This document shows, in pieces, positions 37,461 to 57,629 of a stretch of 64,000 nt of DNA; the first letter of the stretch is position 1, and each line of letters starts with the position of its first letter. Position numbers and translations under genes: made by a program. Below the pieces are notes generated by a model that was not told the origin of the DNA, did not search any database, and saw nothing but the letters and a program-made list of their open reading frames with translations. Source of the stretch: Carallia brachiata (taxonomy: Eukaryota > Streptophyta > Magnoliopsida > Malpighiales > Rhizophoraceae). The stretch spans positions 1,125,860-1,189,859 of the forward strand of contig JADCRB010000080.1 of NCBI GenBank assembly GCA_021464245.1, read 5' to 3'.

Positions 37461-38250
37461 ATTAATTATATATCTTTTATATATTTATTAAATATATTTA
37501 CGTAATTTAATTAAATAGAATAATATGTGAATCAACGGATCTGCCTTTACCGAAAAAGCATGCAAAAAGCACAAAAGTAGTTGGTGGCTAGAGGGCGGAG
37601 AAGAGAATCTGCCAGGTTGCTGACGTGTATACTGCGATAGAGTGACGTGAACCACAACAGGAGTAGAACTGTAGAACACCGCCACCACACTATTTAACCA
37701 CCACCTCCACTCCACGCTGGCCACCCACCAAGCTACAGTCAATTCTCATTCCATTTCAGAAAACATCGTAAAATTGGAAAAAAAAAAACCAAAAAGAGAG
37801 AAGAAATTTCCTCTCTTCTCCAAAAGTCCGTACGAAAAGTCAGATTCTAAAAAACATATTAATTATATATTTTTTTATATATTTTATTAAATATATTTAC
37901 GTAATTTAATTAAATAGAATAATGCGTGGGTCGATGCATCTGCGTATAAGTTAACCGAAAAAGCTTGCAAAAAGCACAAAAAGAGTTGGTGGCTAAAGGG
38001 CGGAGAAGGGAATCTACCCGGTTGCTGACGTGTATACTTCAATAGAGTGACGTGGACCACAACAGGACTACAACGCCGCCACCACACTATTTAATCACCA
38101 CCTCCACGCTGGGAGCCCACCAAGCTACAGTCAATTTCTTATTCCATTTCAGAAAACATCGTAAAATTGAAAAAAAAAAATAAAAAAAGCCAAAAAGAAA
38201 GAAGAAATTTCCTCTCTTCTCCGGGCGTCCGTACGGAAAGCCAGAGCCAG
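37461..38250 (+). repeat. Tandem duplication of the GSH1 proximal promoter
   Basis: Copy A (37461-37857) and copy B (37858 to ~38250) are direct, adjacent repeats offset by 397 bp. Both start attaattata and share 'atatatttacgtaatttaat', 'aagcacaaaa', 'gctgacgtgtatact', 'accacactattta' and 'ctacagtcaattt/ct', ending with 'gaagaaatttcctctcttct'. They differ by scattered substitutions and small indels, so the duplication is not recent. Copy B is nearest to the gene. Confidence 0.93.
37621..38094 (+). promoter_or_regulatory. Duplicated TGACGTG elements and TATA-like boxes of GSH1
   Basis: Each promoter copy has two TGACGTG motifs (37621, 37643; 38026, 38048) followed by a TATA-like TATTTAA (37691-37697; 38088-38094). 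TGACG is the core bound by TGA-type bZIP factors, which act in stress responses; that they control this gene is inference. Confidence 0.6.
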
Positions 38251-38945
38251 AGCTGGATAAAAACGCAGCGTAGCGAGTAGAGGAAGCTTAATCGGACTCA
38301 CTTCCCGCCGTCGCAAACCCTAGAACGCCACGTCCGTGCATATCCCTCTTTTTTTGTGTTTTTTTTTATTTCTTTTTATTTGGTTGACATAATCTCTGTT
38401 GTTCCGTTTTATTTGTGGAGTGCTTTTATTGTGTGTGTGTGTTTTTATTTAATTTGAGAATTGCTGAAATTCTAATCTTGGAACTTTCTAGAAGTCCAGT
38501 GGAGCGAGTAAAATTTGTGTGTGAATTATTCTGTGGACGTAGGCAGGAATTTGCCGAATCACTGTGTACGTGTATTTATCTTTATTTTCGTTGATTTGTG
38601 TATGTGCCCGTTGTAATTGCATTCCGTGGCCGTGTGGGATCTGAAAAATCCCAGCATGAATATGATCTGAAATTGAAATGCTTGTGTAATTGTGCGTGTC
38701 CAGTTATCAGAACAATGCAGTTGTGGATAATTTTAGTTTAGTGGTATTAGCAAGGGATTAGGGTTTGTGTAATTGTGTGGATGTAAATCAACTCCGTTTC
38801 CAATTTTGAATATAGCCATCTGAATAAAACTGTCTTTTTGGAACCTTGCTGTTGGGTTAGTTGATGAGGTGAAACGTGATTCGGTCATTCATGATTTGGG
38901 TTCTTCAGATTGTAACTGAAAAGATTGTTTCGTGTTTACGCAGCC

Positions 38946-41900
38946 ATGTCGATGGTTTCCCGGGCAAGTCGATTGGCTTGTGTCCCTACAGAGATAGCTC
39001 GGCCCAAAAGTGGACAAAATTTTGTTTTTGGTGCAGTCAATAGCTTAGATGTGGGTAAAATAAAGGGAACATGTACCAGATTCTCCTCATTGTCGTTTAG
39101 TTCTAGAGAGACAGCTCAGGTTCTGGGCCGAGATAGCTTCTTGGCACAAATGAAGAGAGGTGATCGAGTGATTGTTGCTGCAAGCCCTCCTACTGAGGAT
39201 ACTGCCGTGGCCACAGAACCACTTACAAAAGATGACCTTGTCGGGTATCTTGCATCTGGATGCAAGCAAAAAGAAAAATGGAGGTACAACTGTCAGTTCT
39301 ACATTATAGCTTGATTAAACTTGTATCTTTGTCTATTTATATGATAACTTTTTAGATATGGATTAGGCCATTTTTGTCCTTAGAACACTGGTCATTATCA
39401 GATTTCGATTCTGTTTGCATCTCTTCAAGTAAAATATTATTTCGATTCCAGTTAATTTTGTGGTTCGATAGTCATAAGTGTAAACGGTCATTTTCCACTG
39501 ACTTCACGAAATTTTAGTAAGCTAGTGACCTGTATTTTGGATACCCAGTTAAGGTATCCTCATCCATAGTTTCTACCGTTTCCTGCTTTATTATTTGTTT
39601 GTGTGAAGTCTCCCTGTGCAGTGTATACTAAATAGTAAATTCTACAAGTTCTGTTTTTGTTAAATGTCAACTATGAGCGAAATGGTTTGGATATTGGACT
39701 TGTCTATGTCGATAAATGTACAATGCTGGGAGGAACTCTTTTCCTATCCTTACTGATCTTTCTTTAAACCACATACCTTTTGAAATCATCAAGTTGTATA
39801 CCCGAGAGCCTTATGCCATCGAAGAGCTGCTTCCTAAATACAACTTGGTGTAAAGCTGTTGATGTATAGTTTAATTTATTTGGGTAAACTGTTAAAGGCG
39901 GTATTTTCATGCTTGATGTAGGATTTGTTTTATATATTACTTATTGTTTGACCTCAATGGGTGATGTTTGCAGAATAGGCACAGAACACGAGAAGTTTGG
40001 TTTTGAGTTTGAAACTTTGCGGCCTATGAAGTATCCACAAATTGCAGAGCTGCTTAATGGTATTGCTGAGAGATTTGATTGGGACAAAATAATGGAAGGC
40101 CCCTATATTATTGGACTGAAGCAGGTGAAAATTGGATATTAGTGTCATTTCAGGTGCCTTTGCACTGCATCAGAAAGTGTATCTTACACTTGATGCTATG
40201 TTTATGTGGGTTCTTTGTACATGGCATTATTTAGGTGGAAATATTGATTATTCCGTTTGCTCTAGAATATCTGCAGCAGAATTGATTTTGATATTCAAGA
40301 ACTTTGCATTGTTGTGAACCAGGGAAAGCAGAGCATATCGCTAGAGCCTGGGGGTCAGTTTGAGCTCAGCGGTGCACCTCTTGAAACATTGCATCAAACT
40401 TGTGCTGAAGTTAACTCTCATCTTTATCAAGTAAGTTCAACTTTTTAAGAGGACAGGCTACTAAATTTGAGCATAAGCATGAATTAGCAAGTTTGTTGTC
40501 TCAGCTCTTTTTCCATTGCTTTTCCCTCTACACAGCACCCTCTGAATATGCGCCCTAATTTTTATAATCTACTCTGGAGGAGATCAGCCTCAGGAACTGC
40601 CAGTTGCATGATAGGTGTATTAATGGAACAGTCCATGAGCATTGTCCAAAAAATGATACTAACTGAGGCTAGCCGTGCTTTAGTGATATCATTCTTTCCT
40701 ATTCCTCTTTTTGCTTCATGAAAGACCTTCTCTCCAATCAATTTTAGTGTGTAGCAAGGCTAATTTCTGTTTGCATTGTTAATTTTGATGCATTTTGCCC
40801 ATTTTCGTATTATCTTGATTCTATCCATTTTATAAGGTGAAAGCTGTTGCTGAGGAAATGGGAATTGGATTTCTCGGAATTGGTTTCCAGCCCAAATGGG
40901 GAATTAAAGACATACCAGTTATGCCCAAGGTATCACGAATCACCCTTTTCAGCCATTTATTTAGATATACATGAATTTGTCATTTGTTTTTGGGAGGAAT
41001 ATGACTTGGACGGCATGGCTTTTCTCTATATTGCTTTTTTTTTTCTTTGGGTTGTGTGTGGGGTGCGAAATAATACTCTTTTGCCTTCTGCCCCATGTTA
41101 TTCACCAGTTTTTTGGGAATTGCATCATCTGCTTGTGTACTTTTTTTGTGTCTGCTGCAGGGAAGATACGAGATCATGAGAAATTACATGCCTAAAGTTG
41201 GCTCCCTTGGGCTTGATATGATGTTTAGGACATGCACAGTTCAGGTTAGAGGCATTTGACACTTTCCCTGGTTTAGTCGTTCTAAGCAACCACTTCCTTT
41301 TGGGCTTATTCACTAGTTGAATCTTCCTTGCATTTATTTGGAAAAATTGGATTCCTGTTTTTTGAAATTAATAGCACAATGTTTAAATATCAACATTTGC
41401 TTAAAACAGGTTAATCTAGACTTCAGCTCTGAAGCTGATATGATAAGGAAATTTCGTGCTGGTCTTGCTTTGCAGCCGGTGAGAAATCATTTTGGATTAT
41501 GTCTTTTTACTGCACATTCTTGGTATGCAATGATAACTCACTGACAGACATAAACAGATAGCGACAGCTATATTTGCAAATTCACCTTTCACTGAGGGAA
41601 AGCCAAATGGCTATCTCAGCATGAGAAGGTAATTAGCCATTTTTGCATAGTAATTTTTTGTACTAGTACTGTCTGTTTTATGTGCTCAGCGCACCTTAGC
41701 AACTTTTGCTTCCTTAAACAGCCAAATCTGGACTGACACAGATAGGAACCGCACTGGCATGCTTCCATTTGTTTTTGACAGCTCTTTTGGGTAAGTTTAA
41801 CTTAGGTCACTTGCACATATTTTATTATTGCATAATATCGATCACAGGGTGGCAATTTTTTTGCAGGTTTGAACAATACGTTGATTATGCTCTTGATGTT

Positions 41901-43623
41901 CCAATGTATTTTGTTTACCGGAATAAGAAGTATATTGACTGTACGGGAATGTCATTCCGGGTTTCCATCTAACTGTCTTGTTTTTTAAAGACCTTCTCCT
42001 ATCTAATATCGCTTCGTTTCCACGACTATCATAAATTCTTATAGAATAATGGTTGTCATCGGATCCTTTTGCAGGACTTCATGGCTGGAAAACTTCCTTG
42101 CATTCCTGGTGAATTGCCGAACCTTAATGACTGGGAAAACCATTTGACAACAATATTTCCTGAGGTTCATCTACGCATATTGGGCAAACATTCTTAAATT
42201 CATGTCATCCTGTTGCCCCAGCTTCCTTAAACCATACTATTAATCTTTTCAATCAGGTCAGGCTGAAGAGATACCTGGAGATGAGGGGTGCTGATGGAGG
42301 GCCGTGGAGGAGGCTATGTGCTTTGCCAGCATTTTGGGTATTTAGTACCTTTCATTTGTCTGTGGATAGCCGGTCTGTTTTTTCATACGATTTGTTGTAC
42401 CCATCTGGTCTCAATGAGCATAGTTTTATGAGAACACAGTGGATCCTTAGGATACATTTTTAAGTGCTAAAATTTGTAGAAAATCTTGAGGGCATTGAAT
42501 AGCAGCTTGTCACATAATGATGTAGTTGTATTTTCTTACCATAGGAGATGATGACATCTGTAAGGTAAAACTGTGGCGTGATTCCTTTCTTAGCTAACGG
42601 ATCTCTTCTTTCTCCTCCCGAATACCAGGTTGGGATATTATATGACGATATCTCGCTTCAAACTGTTCTGGACATGACAGCTGATTGGACTCTTGAGGAA
42701 AGACAAATGTTAAGGAATAAGGTAACAAAAGCACTTTACATGAATGAGTTAATACTATAATCTAGACAAACAATGCTTGATACAAGTGGAACATTTGTTC
42801 AATTTGGAAATTTTAACTAGCAAACTCTTATTTACTAGGTTCCAAAGATGGGTCTAAAGACACCATTTAGGGACGGATTGCTGAGGCACGTTGCTGAAGA
42901 TATTGTGAAACTGGCTAAGGTAATTTGGTTACTACTGCTGTCGTTTTCTGGGCAACGGTTTCTTCAAAGTACCCCCCATTTTTTTGCAGGATGGTCTAGA
43001 AAGAAGAGGCTTCAAAGAAGTTGGGTTCTTGAATGAGGTTAATGACGTGGTTAGCACAGGTAACTTAGTCATATTCATGCGCCTCTTCTTCTTCTTCTCT
43101 TCTTCTACTACTATTTTTCTCCCCAATTCTTTGGCATTTTCTTTCCCCTGGGTGATTAAGGTGCAATTAACACTCACAATATGAGCATGGAGACCCCCCT
43201 TGTCAGATCCATGCTATGTATCATCGTTGCATGCATTTCATCGCTGTGTTCTATCTGCTCGATAGGCTTTGATCTTGTGAGGCTTTAGTATTCAGTCCTG
43301 GACATGTACGTGCGTAATATGTCTGATACATGCTTAAAGGTTTCTGAGTTGGAGAAACATACTTGATTTATAAGTTTGATTTTTCCTGATAAATTAATCA
43401 GCCGATGTCCTAGAAATTTAATTACAGGTTTTTGTGTATAAAGATGCTGTTTTTCGATCTCATAATATTAGGGATGGCAATGCTACCTTGGTAGTCAAGT
43501 TTAAATTTGCAACCCAGGCGTTTGGTTCTATTGCAGGCGTGACACCTGCTGAGAAACTTTTAGAGCTGTACCATGGAAGTGGGGACAATCTGTTGATCCT
43601 GTTTTGAGGAGCTACTATACTAA
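38946..43623 (+). CDS. GSH1: Glutamate-cysteine ligase, plastid type
   Basis: Catalyses ATP-dependent joining of glutamate and cysteine, the first and limiting step of glutathione synthesis, in plastids. Exons: 38946-39283, 39974-40124, 40323-40430, 40837-40929, 41161-41244, 41410-41478, 41558-41628, 41722-41790, 41867-41960, 42075-42164, 42257-42337, 42629-42721, 42839-42919, 42990-43059, 43538 to end. A Ser-rich transit peptide covers ~70 residues; the start follows a 5' UTR intron acceptor at 38943. Redox cysteines fall at 190/410 and 353/368, exactly four later than Arabidopsis 186/406 and 349/364. In the last exon the frame as written stops at 43561-43563 (505 aa), after AEKL. The usual C-terminal tail is present downstream but needs one extra base in each of three runs (T3 at 43559, A2 near 43577, T4 at 43602), which would give 526 aa ending EELLY at 43620. 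Confidence 0.93.
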
Positions 43624-46014
43624 TATTACCAGATTTGCAGAATTTGAGGTGATCATTTTGTGTGTAATTTTTGTTACATTTTTAGATGTAAGCCTTTAAT
43701 TCTCTTTTCTTCGCCCTCCTGTCGGTGTTCCGCCGCCATCTGTTGCAAGTTGTTAGACAATAGACGAATAATTTTCACAGGAATAATCTTTGTAAATCCT
43801 TTGGTTGGGGATTCTCAAAGGACCCTGTGTAACAAGATCAATCCCATTTTCTTTTGTTGCATTTGGAATGGACAAGGCATGTGGCCAGGAAGAAGCTAGC
43901 ATGTGCTTCTTTTTCTGTGCACATCAAGCAATGGGTGTACATTTACTGAAATTTAGTAATAAGCAAAGAATCAAATCAAAATTTATGATCATAACTAAGT
44001 TTATCAGGTAACTTGTATTTGTAATAAATTTACCTGCATGTAAAACATTTTCCAATTCCAAAATTGGAAAATTTATTCGTGAGAGACGAATACGTCGGTG
44101 AATTGTTAGATCAGTTGTTCACTGAATTGCTATTCCAATTGTGTGTGATTGCTTACATTTAATTGTTGGCCTTCCGAAAGAGTGAAAGGGATGAAAGAAA
44201 ATTTTAACGCTCGAATTCAATGAGGTGATGGTAAGAATTGTGAGTTTTAATGTAACGATAAGATTATTTTATTATAACTTATACGAGTCGCTGGCATTTT
44301 GCCTGATCTCACGGATATTGAAATGGGACTGCCACCCCACCTGTCAAGGTGGAGCCCTGCGTGTTTTCCATGCTAAGCTGCTCACAAACAGGTATTGAAA
44401 GAATTGAAAGCAACTCTCAACCAGCAAAGTTGAACAACCATTATGTACGATTTATCTTTTTAAATCTTTTTGCCATCTCTCATCCGCCTTCCTGTCTATT
44501 CGTGAATTAACATATACACAGTGTTCATTGTTTTTTTCAAGAGAGAAATATACCATGTGCGATGATGCACATGCATTTCAATCTTATTTTCTTGTTTAAC
44601 ATATAGCCCCTGTTGTTCAACATAGGATTCCAGCATCCAAGTAGCCAAACAGTCCTTGTGGGGTGCGGTGCTGGATGGAGAGGCCCAAAAGGAAACACTT
44701 ATTTAAGAAGACACTGACAGGCTGACATGAAAAATCCATCGGCCCCTCCACCAATAATTGAATCTTCCTATTCCTCACCTCATACTTTATAGATTGTTTA
44801 ACTTTTATAACACTAATTGAGCACCAAATTATGGCCAAAAAATTGAGCGCCAAATTGGATCCACATTGCATAATCGCTAATGCTACCCATTATCTTATTT
44901 TTATGGTGCAACCACCTTATCTTCTTCGTGGTACATGACCACAGTACCCCACCAACCTCTTCCTCTTTAGATGTCTGTCTGTCTGTCAATTTCGTGACTT
45001 ATTTGTCTGAATTCTGAAGCCATCCAATGAAAAGGTCACTTTGCCTCAAACTAGCATGAACCATGAAACTCGTTGTTGTTAAAACCAAATCAGTCATCAA
45101 ATAAAAAAAAATTAGTAGTTCAAACTTCAATTAGTTCAATTAGTTTAACTAGTATTTGAACTAATATTTAATAATGAATATATGTTTATAAAATTAATTA
45201 AAAAAATAATACTTATAGATGGTAATTAGATATTATTAATTTCTTAGTTTTAAGGATTAATGTGAAAATGATGATCAAATTTAGGAGAAAATTGAAAATT
45301 TTAATTAAATTTAAGGTTTATATTATAATTTAAATAAAATTTGAGATCAAATTATAATTTTTTATATCCGGTTCAAAACTTTCAAAAACCAACCATCAAC
45401 TAGACCAAAAAAGCTGGTCACCGATCAAACCGGTTGGATAAGTTGGTTCGATCTGATTTTGTTAACATTGATCAAATTAGGTTGAGTTTGATTATACAGT
45501 TGTAAAAAAGTTCAGGGGAAACAAAGGAGATGGAAGAAAGAACCAAATTGTTAAATGGGATACTTTGGGAATTTTGTTTTTTGGGCATATTTTTAGAATC
45601 TTAATCGGTAGATGGAAAATCATTCTGAGGTTTGGTTGGTAATTTTGGTTAGAGTAAGGCCAGAGAAGCTTGGATGCATCTTGCTGTCTCCTTTCATGTC
45701 CAGCTCACAACCCTGGTTGGACTTTGACATTGCCTCCTCCAAACAAAGACACATGAAATTATTCATTGAGCCCTCTCTCTCATCAATTCCCACTACTTAA
45801 TAGAGGAGGAGAAAAAAAATAAAATAAGATAAGGACAATATCAAAGTGACAATCTTTAATGATCCCATCTTTCTTACACCTACAAAAGGCTTACACCATA
45901 TCCTTCACTGCTCCACCCCTCCTCTCTATACTTCTTCTGCACATATTGTTAATATTTTTGTAAGTTAAGAAAACCCATTTTGCCTTATCAAGAAAAAGTT
46001 ACAATCATATCAAA
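43624..46014. other. GSH1 3' UTR and intergenic DNA; tubulin leader at the right end
   Basis: About 43624-44040 is likely GSH1 3' UTR. The rest has no recognised gene, apart from the CCGGTT-family repeat at 45105-45480. The tubulin leader is pyrimidine-rich near 45900-45945, and no clear TATA box was seen. Confidence 0.5.
45105..45480. mobile_element. CCGGTT-rich non-autonomous repeat, copy 2
   Basis: Resembles the reverse complement of 18175-18620: the same order of 'ttcaattagttcaa', 'tatttaataatgaatat', 'ttagttttaaggattaa', 'caaattataattt' and finally 'aaaccggttggat' with 'gttggttcgatctgatttt'. It is more decayed than copy 1. Confidence 0.55.
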
Positions 46015-48170
<2,156 letters not shown>

Positions 48171-50617
48171 AGGCAAAGTTGGTGTTTTTTTTTTTTTTTT
48201 TTTGGATTGGCATATTTCGCTTATTTATTTGTTTCTTCGCTTGCTATTTTCTGTTTTGATTGTGGCCATTCAAAAAAAAAACAAAAAAAGAAAATCATAT
48301 TCTGTTGTGTATTGGGGTTATTTCTGTTTGTTGTTTGATGATCAATAAGCTAAGCTTGTGAAATTATTATGAATAAATATACAAAATTTCCAGTTGGAAA
48401 TTTCGACCTGATGCACACAAGATCCCAACTAGAAACCAAAAATTCCTTCTTCTTTTTTTTTTTTTGTTTTTTTTTTTTTGTTTTTAACTTTATTACAATT
48501 AAATTTTGCATAACCCCTGCAAATGGGTTGTTGATGTTCACTAAAAATGAGACTTCAAACGAATTGATATATTCATTAAAAGTTTGATAGTTCGACTCGG
48601 TAAGCTCTTGACTTAGACTTGTTTATTTAGTTAAATGAGTAATACACGAGTTTAAAATTAAAACTCATTTAATAAACTAGCTGAGCCTGAACATGAGCAA
48701 GTTCAGTTTGGTTCATGCTCCTGAATAACTCGTTTAAAATTCGTTTAGAACTCGACAAATATATTATCAATAGCTCATTTAATATATATCGTTATAAACT
48801 CATTTAATGTATTAATAACACTTAATTATATCATCTAACTTTTAACATAAATAGTTACCAATTTAGAGTTATATTTTTGTTTCAAATATTTATTTAGCTA
48901 AAATTTATATGTGATTATGGTTGTAAACAAATCGATACGTTGATTAAAAACTCGATAACTTGATTTGATTTAATAAATGAGTCAAGTAAGCAAAAACAAG
49001 TTTAGTTAAACATATAAACAACTCGTTTAAGAAATTGTTTATATAATAATTAACAAAAACTCATTTATTATATTATAAAAATAATTTTCCTCAAACTCAT
49101 TTTCAATATCATATTCAAATTATATATTACACATATTTACATTTATACATTAAAATTAAACATTTATTTTTAATTATTTAATTTTATTTAAATAAATATT
49201 TTTTATCCTTTTATTTTATGTCTAATAATAAAGTTTTTCAATTTTAATTATTTTATTAATATTATAAAATTAAATAATACAATTCGTTAAAATATCAAAA
49301 AATTAACTCAATAATAACAAGCTGGACTAAAGCTCGGCTCATTGATAAACGATACTGATACTTAACCTCATTTTTAAGCTCGTTTAATAAACAAGCAGAT
49401 ACTTAAGTTTGGCAAAACTCGACTCAATTCGGCTTGTTTGTAGCTCTATCTGAAAATCATATATGTGTGTATAACTTTATTTGCAAGATAAAAAATACTC
49501 CTCTTTGGGAAAATATTAGTGTAGAGAAGAGAGAGTTCATAATAAAAATACACAGACAGAAGCAAACATTAATCAAACTAAAACAGAACCACCAATTTTT
49601 ACTCTTTTGGCCAGCAAAGGAGTAACTTCATTCATTTATCAAAATAGTACAATATCAATCGCAAGAAACCTGCAAATCATATTCACAAATCCCTGAAGAT
49701 TTGCATGCCTTGATTATAATACAGAGACTAACACCTTCCTTGGTTAATGAGAAAGAGGTGAGAGAAACGCATGGAAACAAAAATAAAATGAGAAAGGAAT
49801 GATCACACGTTTGGCTTGCTATGAGCAAAGAAAACAATGGGAAAATTGCCTGTAAGGTATTAATAGATGAAATGTATCACAATCCTACACATGTGCTATA
49901 AGCTAGAGCATTATTCCTCTGGTGCAATCATTTTTTATTCAATCAATGTAAATACATTTGCAAACAATAAATCATCTAGTTGCACAAACTAATCGGTCGA
50001 TTGCAGTTGTGTCCATGTATTTCCAATCACTAATTAAATAGTTAAAACATCAAAGAAAGTTCTGCACACCAGGCTAACCACCTAGAAATCATCTATTTAT
50101 AGAAGGTAGATAGGTTCCAAGAAAGATCAAACGCACAGGAATAGCAAATAACGATTCATTCAAAAACCCGAGAAACAAAGAACAAAAACACCAACTCCAA
50201 CCCACCTTGAGCAGCCACAACCAATAGCACTGTACATAAATTACACTGATTTAATAACAGTTGAATAGTACCTTTACAAACATTTAATCTGTCTCGAGAA
50301 TTGTCTTTAATTTTTTTCCTGGACTTCTGTAATGGGAACGGTCAGCAAGTGAAAAGAATGGCAGAAAGACAGCATGTTCAAGAGCACACCAACACAGCAG
50401 TGTTCAGAAAACTGACGAGAACCAACCATCCACTAACGTTGTTTGTTGAGAATTCTTACTGATGACTGCCAGTCATCCGAGCAGACAGAGAGGTCCCAAA
50501 TCCTTATTTGCCGTATGATCAAATCCTGCTTGGAAATTGAGAGCTCAAGTTTGACACAGACAGTCATCTTATGAAAAAGAACAACTGAAAAATAAATTTA
50601 CTCTGAACCTTTGATTA
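48171..50617. other. Tubulin 3' UTR, dispersed repeat, BSK 3' UTR
   Basis: The tubulin 3' UTR occupies roughly 48171-48400, with T-rich runs and AATAAA at 48372. A CTCG-rich repeat follows (48588-49448). From about 49650 to 50617 the sequence is of moderate GC content and may include the 3' UTR of the minus-strand BSK gene. No other gene is recognised. Confidence 0.5.
48588..49448. mobile_element. Dispersed non-autonomous repeat with CTCG-rich ends
   Basis: Both ends are rich in 'gactcg', 'gctcgtttaataaac' and 'cttgtttat' motifs in opposite orientation around an AT-rich centre: left CTTGTTTATTTA...GAG resembles the reverse complement of right CTCGTTTAATAAACAAG. There is no coding capacity. 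The class is not determined and exact ends are uncertain. Confidence 0.5.
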
Positions 50618-54979
<4,362 letters not shown>

Positions 54980-57629
54980 CTCAAAAATCGCAGAATCCAA
55001 AATCAAACACTAAATTGCCAAACCCCAATTGCAGCCAGGTCTTGCCTAGTTCAAATCACTCCATCCAGCTACAGTTAATCCCTCTTCTCAGATTTAGCAA
55101 CATATTCACAGTAAGCAACTAACAATGTCCAAAGCGATTGCTCCGCTGCAGCAAGTCAGACAAAGTTTTGAACTTTGTGGCCAAAACAAGCAACCCAATT
55201 GGCCTGTGACAAAATGGAATCAAAATCCAAACATAGATTCAAAGACAACCGAAAACTACCAAATGAGAAACAAAAGAAAAAAACAGAACAAGCTTAAAAA
55301 ACCAAGGAATCTCACATGTCACATCAATTCACTGGCTTTCCAACAATATCAAAAAACTTTATAATGAACTACTAGTTTTAAAAAACAGCCACATCACTAT
55401 CCGAAACACGAAGTCTCCATTTTTCCTTACATACAGACAAAACAAAACGCGTAGATTCAAATCACTATTTTCAACTTTCCCAAACTTTCTCGGCAACCAA
55501 ACACTCCACCAAAAAAAAAAAATCCCAACTTGAAAGTTACCTTGTCCAGTAAATTCCTCGCAAAGTCAACCCACTACACCCAGTTGGTCAACGAAACTCT
55601 CTGAGCTTCCCCCACTCTAACCCTCAGCTCCAAAGTGTTTTACTTAACAAAACCAAATCAAACCACTGAAATCAGCACAACAAACACGCGCACACACGCA
55701 CACACACACATACAGGTAGTTGGGGACCTGAAAGGTGCAATCTTTGGGTTGGGTAAGAAAAGAAAAGGGGAAAATGGAAAAGGCCGAAAGAAAAACAAAA
55801 TGGGGTTTTAAATTTTAGTCAAGTTTTTGGCTTTTGGATTGTTTGGCTTTTGGGTTTTGGTTTTTGGGATTTTGTTTGGCTGTTTTTGGGCGAGTAAAAG
55901 GGGAGCTCTGGTGCTGTGCTGTGCTTTTGGAGTTTTGAATCTACAGACTGCCGGCAGCAGCAGATCAGTTTCTTTATTTTCTTTCTTTTTGTTTTTTTGA
56001 GTTTTTATGTTTTGTCTCTCCATGTCTTTGGCTCATTGTGTGTGTGTGAAGTCAAAAAATAAGAAATTAGAGTGGTTTGAGACATTGGATCATGTTTTAG
56101 TCTTCTATATGGGTTGTATTACTAAATAATATTAATAAAATACAATACAATCTGAGAAAAATTTAATCTTAATACTTATTTCGTTGCAACATGTCATGTG
56201 GTCAATGGGGAAAACATATTTTTTATGAAAAAAAAAAGAAAGTAAAACTGAGCATATTTATGAAAAAAAAGTACGTGTTGTGTGAATTGAATTCATGTGT
56301 TGATTATTTTCTTAAAATAAGTGTGAACTCATTAGAGAGATCTTTTCTTGAGGCACTTCTCACAAATTTTTAACCTTTGTTGGATAAAGATGAACAAATT
56401 ACTGTTTATCTTAAACATTAATTTTCTTTGTCTGTCTGGAGTCATGATTAGTTTATTCTTTTGCTATGCCAAAAAATTCAGTATATCTAATCCTTATATC
56501 TTGATTTTTGAGAGTGTCGTGAATTACTATGTCGAAGAAATATTTTTCCATAAATCAAATTTAAAAATTTCATGTAATTCCCTATAAGTAGAATATTAAT
56601 AAAGAAGCCTCTATGAAATATCTAATAATTAGAATTTAATCATCAATTTTAAAAGTGTCGAGTTCTAATTATAAAAAGTAAAGATATAAAATTTATATAA
56701 AAAACTAATATTATTATATGAATTATGATTTAAAGAATTTTTTAATATATATATATAATAAAGAAGAGAAAGTTGAGTAAATGATTTGTTTAAAATGAGA
56801 GAGATTTGCATGTCTGTTGCTTGGGGAAAGAAGGGGCATGGTGGGGTGGTGTCTCTGTGTGGATTGTGTTTGCTCATTTCATTTAAATGATTTTCCACCG
56901 ACATTGCTCCTCCTCTCAACTTTTTTAATATTTTTTGTACAGCTCAGGATTTGCAAAATCAATTTGTCCCAACCTTTACATTGAAAACTAATTACGAAAA
57001 CACACTTTCAGTTGGAACACTTGGAAGAATAAATGCGAATACAATTGATGCACAGATGAACATTTTTCTTACTGTGAAGATCAATATTATGCTTTTCAGC
57101 CTCATAGGCACAATAAATTTAGGTTACATGATGCATTATACCCCTTCCCTCTCTTTTTTTAAACAAAATATATATATATAATGTAGGTATATTAATTATT
57201 ATATCTGTGATCTAAAACTAGAAGTTACATATTAACGTATGAATTTAACTTTTTTTATGAAAATAATTAACCATTAAAATACTATTTAGCCGAATGGGCC
57301 GCTCCTCTTTTACTAATTTAGAATTCTTAAAAAATTTAATAAAACATACTGACACATTATCAAAAAATCATATAATTCAGTTAAATGTATTATTTGTATC
57401 GTCTATTACTATGTTATTGTTCATTTGTGTTCAACAAGTAACAAGCTAGAGTTTTCAAGATAAATCATTTTGAATTTAAATCTCAGAACTAATTAACAAA
57501 AACAAAATCATCCGTAAGCTAAAATTTGACGTCAAAAGTAGTCCTTCGATATTTGGCAATACATGTGTCAGCATTTGAGCCTTTCAGGTCATTGGAAATT
57601 TCATGACATTGAAAACAAAAAAAAAAAAA

